DNA from: Heliocybe sulcata | Lineage: Eukaryota > Basidiomycota > Agaricomycetes > Gloeophyllales > Gloeophyllaceae | Reading direction: 5' to 3' | Assembly (NCBI GenBank): GCA_004369045.1 | Contig: ML213509.1 | Location: 626,858 to 690,857 of the forward strand | Length of the DNA: 64,000 nucleotides | Shown here: in pieces, positions 57,429 to 64,000 of the stretch | How the letters are laid out: each line of letters starts with the position of its first letter | Numbering within the stretch: the stretch's first letter is position 1 | Notes under the pieces: model-generated | Database searches by the model: none | What the model was told of the DNA's origin: nothing | Seen by the model: only the letters and a program-made list of their open reading frames with translations | Made by a program: the position numbers and the translations under genes

Positions 57429-58566
57429 ATGTCTTCATTCTTCTCCTCGATATTGCAATGGTTTAGCGGGTACGTCCGCTTCACTGAGCCTTTTGACCGG
57501 CTTACGGAGAACTGCGTCCGCAGTCTGTTCTTCTCCAAGCACGCCGAAATATCTGTAGTCGGGCTGCAGGTGATTAATCTCGGCAACATATCTCATATCC
57601 GTTCTCAAGCTTGTGCAAGGCTTCGGGAAAGACATCTTTTGTGAATGTGATTGGCAGTGGCCAGGCATGTTGCCTCACCTCTGTTGACATGCACCTTCTC
57701 ATCGTTTGCGCAGTGGAGTGAAGAGGTTGTCCCCACAGTCGCTTTCAACTTCAGGAAGATCAAGAAGGGGAATATCACTTTAAAGGTCTGGGACGTCGCA
57801 GGTTCGCTCTCTGTTTCCTCCCCCAGGTATTCCCGTCTTATCGCCTTCCAGGACAACCTCGCTATCGTTCATTATGGGAGCGATATTGCAGCGGGGTCGA
57901 TGCAATAGTGTAAGTTCCAGCGTCATTGTCTGGAGACACTTCCTCACAGCTTCTTTTCAGATTTATCGTCGACGCCAGTGATGTAAGTCGCCATGAATCC
58001 CAGCGTCATGCTCGAGCGCAGGCGTGTAAACTCACCTCCCATACAGAAAGAGAAGTTCGAGACAGCCAGATTCGAGCTGCACAATCTCCTTTCTCAACCC
58101 TCGCTCCAAGGCGTCCCATTATTAGTAGTAAGTAAGCGCTCATTTCCCACCTGCCGCAGTCCGCTGACCTTCCTCCGCTGCAGCTGGGCAATAAGAATGA
58201 TGTACCAGAACATGCTACGGTTAATGAGTTGATCAAAGCACTGTACGCTTGTTCAGTTATATCCCGTCAAGTGTCTGTAGTAACTCGTTGCGCAGACAAC
58301 TGGATAAGATTCAGGGTCGACCTGTCTCAGTAAGTGTCGAATTCTCTTTCTGGACCTACAGCGGTCTCTGATCGAGGCCATATTTACAGTGCTATTCCGT
58401 AAGTTACGACTTCTCCCATTTGCAACCCCTCTAATCTTTTCTTTCTCGCAGTGTTCCATGAAAAGCCAACACAATCTGTACGTCCAATTATGCAGGGTTA
58501 TCGTCCTCTTACTGAAATGTCTGCAGTGACATCGTATTGCAATGGTTAGCCGGCAAGGGTCACTAA
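57429..58566 (+). CDS. ARL8: Arf-like small GTPase ARL8
   Basis: Twelve exons for 182 aa: 57429-57469, 57524-57569, 57620-57664, 57714-57801, 57852-57909, 57961-57982, 58047-58127, 58184-58242, 58296-58329, 58390-58398, 58452-58477, 58527-58566. In animals ARL8 sits on lysosomes and recruits kinesin; in filamentous fungi it serves vacuole/endosome or secretory-vesicle traffic. The N-terminus (SSFFSSILQWFSG) matches the ARL8 acetylated helix that lacks a myristoylation Gly at residue 2. P-loop GLQASGKT, switch II WDVAGQPR, NKND base motif (GNKND) and the closing HNLDIVLQWL are intact. Exon 10 is 9 nt and codes CYS of the conserved CYS strand; intron 3 (57665-57713) starts with GC. Confidence 0.93.
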
Positions 58567-58754
58567 TCCCATCATCACATGCCCACAATTCACATTACTG
58601 TCGCGCACTCTGGACTGTATCGCTATTTATTCACACTGTACTATCGATTCATTGGCTGTTGTATACTGAAGGTATAATTCAGATCTGACACGCTCTAACA
58701 CGTTTGCCCACACCCCCGTCACAATCTCTACAAGAAAAACATTGTTACATAAAC

Positions 58755-59900
58755 CTAATCCGTCTCCATCCTATCCCCTCTTCCCGCCTGCTCCTGTATA
58801 GCTCTCAAGAACGCCTCCACGCCAGTCCCTGCCTCCTCAGGCAACCCCAGGCCTCTCACGAGTCCGCCAAGCAGCCCCGTCCGTAGCGCTTGATCGAGAT
58901 TCCTTACTGCCCCGCGGAACTGGGGAGAGCTGATGATTTGTTGCAGGGTCTCTTGGGAAGGTGGGGTGGGTAGGTCGGGGGGGAGGTGAGGGAAGAGGGA
59001 GGAGACGAGGTCGGGATGCGAGCGGAAGAGGGGGAGGAGTGTCTCGGGGGTGAGGATGTCTGTTAGGGAGAGCTCTGAATAGATAGGGAGGTGAGGGATG
59101 AGGGGGACGGGGAGAGTGCAGGCGTACCTGGTTCGTTTTGGGCCGTGTTTCCGGACATGGATTGCACGAGGGAGCGGATCTGGGCCAGCTGCTCGGGTGT
59201 CGTTCCCGAGGGTGCCGCAGCGCTTTGTGATCTGTATTGTGAGGTGACTTAGAGCTAGTCGGCGTGTGGACTGTGCAAGACGTACGACGACCCTGCTTGC
59301 GAGGTGGATGCCTGACCTTGCGACGACCCTGCACCTCCAGCTTGCCAGACGGGGATCCGGTCTGGGTCTTCGAGGACAAGGTTCAGATTTTTGACGAACT
59401 CATCGTCTCGGGCGGTGGACGCGTCCTGGGGTCGTAACGTCAGCACAGGTCACGACTTCAATCCGCATGTTGACGATACCTGCATCCAGAACTAGAGTTT
59501 GAACTTGATTAGTACAAGATAGTAAAGGTAGTGTGTTGCGCTGGACTTACGAAGTGCCGCTGGTTCGACGAGGAGAACTTGAGGACGTACGACCGGCCTC
59601 CCGTCACCTGCGGGATCTTCACAAACGACGCGTCCCCGGGGAAGAGTATCAAGTCCTACACCCCCTCTCATCAGCCCTACCCGTTCCACCATTCACTATT
59701 CTCAAGCCCAAGCACGAGAGTATGATACGTACCTCTTCGGCGTCATTCGTCGACCGGTTCTTCCAGACGAAATGCAGCAGCTCGTCCTCGCCTTTCTGGA
59801 GGATGATGGCGCCCTTCTCAGGGCTGTGGTCGACGAAATTGGTGCCCTCTCTGCGGAAGGCGCGACCAGCTTTGAAGGCGAGAATCGTAGCAGAGGCCAT
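58755..59900 (-). CDS. RPN13: Rpn13, proteasome ubiquitin receptor
   Basis: Subunit of the 26S proteasome regulatory particle that binds ubiquitin and, through its C-terminal domain, the deubiquitinase UCH37. Exons: 59733-59900, 59551-59655, 59480-59491, 59286-59425, 59128-59231, 58755-59074; 282 aa. The Pru (pleckstrin-like receptor for ubiquitin) domain covers residues 1-125: LAFKAGRAFRREGTNFV, then GAIILQKGEDELLHFVWKNR and FPGDASFVKI, closing with RHFFWMQD. Exon 3 is 12 nt and provides exactly FWMQ, a near-invariant strand. A DEUBAD/UCH37-binding domain (LSLTDILTPETLLPLF, then LPEEAGTGVEAFLRAI) ends the protein, so it is the full-length form; S. cerevisiae Rpn13 lacks this part. Confidence 0.94.
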
Positions 59901-60042
59901 ACCTAGGTAATGCAAGATTTAGAGTAGAAGAAGAGGCGTGGAATGACGCGTCGTCGTGCACGTCGGACTTCGGAAGCAATTCGCGGCTATCATCTCAAGG
60001 CTTTGGCTTGACTTCTGCTTCTACTTCCACTGCTACACGCTC
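59901..60042. promoter_or_regulatory. Compact divergent promoter, RPN13 / SCOC-like gene
   Basis: 142 bp lie between the RPN13 ATG (minus) and the SCOC-like ATG (plus). Both core promoters must fit here. A Rpn4/PACE-type proteasome element was not recognised. Confidence 0.55.
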
Positions 60043-60404
60043 ATGTCTTTTGCTGGCTTTGAAGACGACATTGGAGGGTGGGGACCGCCCGTCGAACTGC
60101 CCACCGGATCCGGGGACATTGTCAGGGATGCGATGAGGAAGGAGCAGGTCATCAAGTATGTCTGTCCCCCCTCGCTATCCTAGCCCGACGGTGACTCTCT
60201 GAAGGGAAATTTTGGCAGCGCAGGACGATCTTCGTGGTCAGTCAATAACGGGGACACTGTATTGTACCGCAAGTAACTATGTATGCAGCCCTGCTATCTC
60301 GGGTGAACGCGGTACAAGGAGATGTGGACAAATTGGCGTCGGGGAATGCTACGTTGCAGACGTACATTGATAACTTGACTATGCAGATGGCGAAGAGACG
60401 ATGA
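60043..60404 (+). CDS. SCOC-like short coiled-coil protein
   Basis: Exons 60043-60155, 60205-60236, 60289-60404; 86 aa. The N-terminus (FAGFEDDIGGWGPP) is acidic and Gly/Pro-rich; residues from about 30 onward form a coiled coil ending LSRVNAVQGDVDKL-ASGNATLQTYIDNL. The spacing and the final YIDNL match the SCOC family (animal SCOC ends ...LGQYIENL; yeast Slo1). SCOC proteins bind Arf-like GTPases on Golgi membranes and affect autophagy. Splicing was fixed by phase: the acceptor at 60204 gives KEILAAQDDLRALL in frame, while nearer AG sites do not. With ARL8 only 1.5 kb away, an Arf-like partner is plausible but not shown. Confidence 0.72.
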
Positions 60405-60668
60405 GATGTCGCCTGCAATGAGGTGAGTAATTGTCAGTCGACGGAGGAGCGCTGCTGATTTGATAGTCAAGAGGGCAGATCGTAGCGAACACGCATTCAT
60501 TGGGTCGTCAGTCGACTGCTACTGTCCATCTAAATCATCTTCTGGCTACAACTGGCCCCCCGTACGTCGGACCCGTCTATTTCAGTTCATCAGCCTGAAG
60601 TTCGAGACGGACCTGCCGCGAGGGAATTTGTCAGGCATGACAGGATCGTCGAGCTGCCGTCTTTGTGA

Positions 60669-61876
60669 TTAGCTGCTCGCGGCAGGGTCACTACACGTGT
60701 CACTCACTATCCACGGTGGCTTGCCGTCGAAGGCCAGCGGGATGCTCCGCTCGTCGCACAAGCGCTGTAGAATGGGCCCATCCGGGTGGTCGCGCACTCC
60801 AGCGTCCGCTGTGACCATACGTAGTTTTGGCAACTTAGGAATGGCATTAAGGACGTGAGTGAGAGTAGGGCTCTTCGCCCACGGCGGGTTTCGGAAACTC
60901 AGATGCTCCACGGACCGGGGGAGGGTCAGGTCCCATATAGAGGGTGGCAAGGTGTACATGACAACTTCCTCGAGCCTCGAACAGCCTCGTACGAGCTCTG
61001 CTGTAGCGCGGTTGTAGTGGACCCATCGCAGCGAACGGACGCGGTGGCCGTGATTCATGGCAAGATATTTTCCGAGCTCGGATCCGGGCACGTCGCGCAG
61101 ATCAAGAAGCTGAAGAGAATCGGCCGAGTTCGATAATAGCCACATTAAGGCATCGAAGGGTAGATTGCGATTCAGACTGAGCTCTTGCAATGAGAACCCA
61201 GGTGGGTCCACCGGAGGGGCAGCTGCGAGCTCCTGGGCTACGAATAGGAAACGTATGGACGGCCATACTGATAATAGCTGATACAAAATCGGAGATAGTA
61301 TCCCCGAGCGCCTGAAGCGGAGGGAACGTATCTGTGGTCCAGCAGTCTGCACCAGTTGCTTGAGTTCATGGACTGTACTCGGCTCGAACTCGTGCATCTC
61401 TACAATAGTGATGCTGAGATTGTACAGGCGGGGCAATGAGCGAAGTAGAGCGACGACGGACTCCGGAGACAATGCCGGTGTTCCTTTACCGACCGGTATG
61501 TCTAGAGAGCGAACCATCTCTCCGAGATGCTTGCCTCGCTCCTTGTATGGAGCGATGGGTGCGCGGAGAACCACATCGTCGTATCCAGAAGGGTATGCAG
61601 TGACGGTTATTTCACGATACAGCAGTTGTTGAGCCATTTCCGCCCATGCGCTCTGAACGAGGGCACACGCTTTAAGGGAGAGCTTGTCCACAATACCATC
61701 ATTGCCATAGTAGACATATGACAGTATATCAAACACCAGCTCAGGTGGTAAATGTGCGACCTACATATGAGTTCCTTTAGTGTAAGTGAGACACCTTTGG
61801 ATGCACGTACTGCTGCATTTTGCGCGTCTATGTGCTCTTGTTCTGCGACGCAAGCGGAAGTATTGCTGATGTCCAT
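60669..61876 (-). CDS. F-box-like protein with leucine-rich C-terminus
   Basis: Exons 61811-61876 and 60669-61760; 385 aa. After a short lead (QNAAVAHLPPELVFDILSYV) the sequence fits an F-box: LPPELVFDIL...L-KACALVQSAWAEMAQQLLYREI. F-box proteins bring substrates to SCF ubiquitin ligases. The remainder has spaced leucine-rich segments (LPRLYNLSITIVEM, FSLQELSLNRNLPF, LQLLDLRDVPGSELGKYL, SVEHLSFRNPPW) like the irregular LRRs of the many F-box proteins in mushroom genomes. The target is unknown. The stop lies 265 bp beyond the SCOC-like gene's stop. Confidence 0.75.
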
Positions 61877-62501
61877 GCCTAAAGCTGCCTGTTCATGCCA
61901 ATTGCGTGCTTGATGACCCGTACTAGATCACCAGAATAATAGTCATACCACGGATGCTTACTGCTGGTAACGAGGGTTTTACGAGAGCCCCACTAAGGCG
62001 TGACAAATATTCACGTGCTCCGTGACAGGGCCACCACACGCAGGGCGCTCAAGAGCGCCCAAAGTTCTCACGGATTAGTCAGCACGATCTCAAGATCTCA
62101 GGAGATCAGCGCTGGCCACACAGGGTGAGAAGTGATGGACTCCGATGGAGGTTCCGGTCGTCCTTCCCTGTACATATATATATTGAAGCACAGTACCCTA
62201 GTCAGAAAGTACGGAGACACTGGAAAGAAGGGTATAGCAATAAATACAAATTCTTCTACTTCATGATGAAGATATATGTCGAGCCGGTGAATGCCGGAGG
62301 TGACATTTTGACATGAAATACGGTGCAATGGTACGAAGAATTTGTCATAAAAAAGCTTTACATCACCCGAAAGAAATATAAAATGTATGTAGGGCCTCAT
62401 TTTGGGGAATACTGCCTCACTAGCACTAAAATATATGAAACCATCCATGGCCGGTAATTACCGAGGTGTAGACTTAGCTGTGAGGCAGGCCAAAAAATCT
62501 G
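61877..62501. other. Intergenic region, AT-rich, no gene seen
   Basis: About 620 bp upstream of the F-box gene, noticeably more AT-rich than the neighbouring coding DNA beyond 62150. A frame of 116 codons on the minus strand (62098-62448) has no recognisable motif. May be the body of the tRNA-like repeat that lies beside it. Confidence 0.4.
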
Positions 62502-62592
62502 AAAAAGTACAACCAGTAGGAGTCGAACGAAAGACCTCCCAAATTGCATAGGATACGCACTACGAGACCCAACCCACTACACTACAGTGATC
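62502..62592 (-). ncRNA. tRNA-like Pol III unit (pseudo-tRNA or SINE head)
   Basis: On the minus strand a perfect A-box (TAGTGTAGTGGG, 62573-62584) is followed 43 nt later by a near-perfect B-box (CGTTCGACTCC, 62519-62529), then runs of T (62502-62506 and 62492-62497) that would terminate RNA polymerase III. However, I could not pair a proper acceptor or T stem, and the anticodon loop would be too small. It is therefore not a working tRNA as read. A decayed tRNA or the promoter head of a tRNA-derived SINE is more likely. Confidence 0.45.
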
Positions 62593-62882
62593 TTGTAAGT
62601 GCTGGTTCCTTATTTCCTATGTACATTCAAATGCCGCTGCCAAAGGGAGAGTCCATACCGAAAGGGGTCCGAGTCGGACCCCGATCGGCTTCGGGAAGCT
62701 GCCATTTTGGGTGCAATTGCCGATTACGGTAACGCAAAGCGCCGGCGACGGCGTGAGAACTTTGGACGCTCTTACTCGCCCACACGCAGCCGCCCATCTC
62801 ATCTTCGCGTTTGACGCTCCGCAGACTCTGCCAAGGCGAAGCTTGTCTTTCTTCTCAGAATCAGTTGCCACTGTGTCCAAGA

Positions 62883-64000
62883 ATGGCTAGTCTGAACAAG
62901 CTCGCTATTCGCGGGATACGTTCCTTCGACGACAAACAGATTTCGGTCATCGAGTTCTTTACGCCTGTCACGGTTATCGTCGGTCCAAATGGCTCAGGGA
63001 AGACGACCGTCATTGAGTGTCTCAAGTATGCAACTACAGGCGACCAACCTCCTAACACTCGTGGAGGTGCTTTTGTGCACGACCCCAAGATGGCTAACGA
63101 GAAGGAAGTCAAGGCGCAGGTGAAGCTGCGGTTCAGTGCGGCGAACGGATCGCGTATGCTTGCTGTGCGAAATCTCTCGGTGACCATGAAAAAGAACAAT
63201 ACCATGACCATGAAGACGCTGGAAAGCATTCTTGCTTTGGCAGACAGCAATGCGGAGAAGGGCGGCAAGGTGTGTGCATTCAGGGGCACTTCCACCAGGG
63301 CTTTCAGTCCTCATGTTGTCCGTGGTGGTAGCGAGGAGTGATCTCTACGAAATGCGCCGAGATAGACGCCGAAATACCTCATTTACTTGGTGTATCAAAG
63401 GCTGTCCTCGAGAATGTCATATTCTGTCACCAGGAAGATTCATACTGGCCACTTGCGGAACCGTCTGTCCTCAAGAAGAAGTTCGATGATATCTTTGAAG
63501 CTACAAGGTGAAATCACCTGATATATGCGCTACTGCCGTTCCTAAGGAAGTGGGACTAGGTACACCAAGGCCCTCGATGCGATCAAAAGTCTTCGTAAAG
63601 ACCGGGTAGCAGAGCTGAAGGCAGAAAAGGAGCGACTAGAGTCTCTGTCTAAAGAGAAGACACACGCCGATAAGCTGAAGTCCCGTATTTCTGACCTTAC
63701 TGCGGCTATCGCGTCTAAGGAAATCGAGTACGACCAGACAAAGAACGACTATGAGCAGCTCGTCTTGGCAAACAAGAAATTTTACGATTACGCGACACAA
63801 TTCCGTGAACTGTATCTTAAAATCCAGAACCTGGAGGAGAACAGAGACCGGTACAAGGACGAATTGGAGTCTGCCAAGGAGAACGTACGCGAGATAGAAG
63901 GTACGCTACGAGAACCCGGCCTATATGCTCAATGCTAAATGACGCCTCTCATCGCTTTCAGGGACCGAGGAAGACTTGCAGACTCGCCTTAGCACATTCG
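62883..64000 (+). CDS. RAD50: Rad50, DNA double-strand-break repair ATPase, 5' part
   Basis: ABC/SMC-type ATPase of the Mre11-Rad50-Nbs1 complex, which senses and processes double-strand breaks and acts at telomeres. Exons 62883-63269, 63332-63507, 63560-63900 and 63962 onward, cut by the window end after about 315 residues. Seen: [17 protein letters not shown] start, Walker [28 protein letters not shown], the [22 protein letters not shown] block (Q-loop region) and the beginning of the long coiled coil ([20 protein letters not shown]). The frame crosses every intron in phase. The zinc hook and C-terminal Walker B lie outside the window. Confidence 0.96.

Noticed and set aside
62502-62592. 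Functional tRNA gene
   Set aside because: The A-box and B-box are good, but acceptor and T stems do not pair and the anticodon loop is too small, so only a tRNA-like unit is reported.

Overview
The window looks like chromosomal DNA of a basidiomycete fungus, most likely an Agaricomycete and perhaps a polypore (the order is inference). Genes are close together, lie on both strands, are cut by many short introns of about 50-70 nt, and have the domain mix of mushroom-forming fungi: DUF6699, a pepsin-type protease with a membrane anchor, a PPPDE-thioredoxin-PUL fusion and Pex8. Gene models were built by hand by matching exon phases to conserved protein families. In almost every complete model the exon lengths sum to a multiple of three.

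Layout. 1-10 kb: the tail of a RING protein, mitochondrial FAD-dependent glycerol-3-phosphate dehydrogenase (GUT2), a peroxisomal acyl-CoA/4-coumarate-CoA ligase ending in AKL, an 841-bp transposon-like repeat, and a SPRY protein. 10-26 kb: a CPA2 K+/H+ antiporter, Nop56, a DUF6699 protein, the Pol III subunit RPC11 (with a 7-nt exon), a GDA1/CD39 nucleoside diphosphatase and a Gcn4-type bZIP factor. 26-30.3 kb: a gene-poor stretch ending in a second, inverted copy of the repeat. 30.5-36 kb: Pex8 and a carnitine acetyltransferase, both ending in SKL. 36-47.4 kb: the PPPDE-Trx-PUL protein, an intronless disordered protein, an amidohydrolase-2 decarboxylase with a signal peptide, a probable single-pass membrane protein and a CRAL-TRIO/RhoGAP protein. 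47.3-49.3 kb: a membrane-anchored aspartic protease. 49.3-52 kb: gene-poor. 52-64 kb: a universal-stress-domain protein, Pet127, ARL8, Rpn13, a SCOC-like short coiled-coil protein, an F-box protein, a tRNA-like Pol III unit and the 5' part of RAD50.

Shared themes. Acyl activation, carnitine/acetyl export and peroxisome import machinery occur together. The carnitine acetyltransferase has an upstream exon that adds a mitochondrial-type leader to a protein that also ends in a peroxisomal signal. ARL8 and a SCOC-like partner candidate lie 1.5 kb apart. The most striking features are at the RNA level: exons of 7, 9, 12 and 13 nt, each needed to complete a conserved protein motif, and four GC-AG introns in 64 kb. 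I saw no clearly new defence, secondary-metabolite or other accessory system, no CRISPR and no virus-derived element that I could support.
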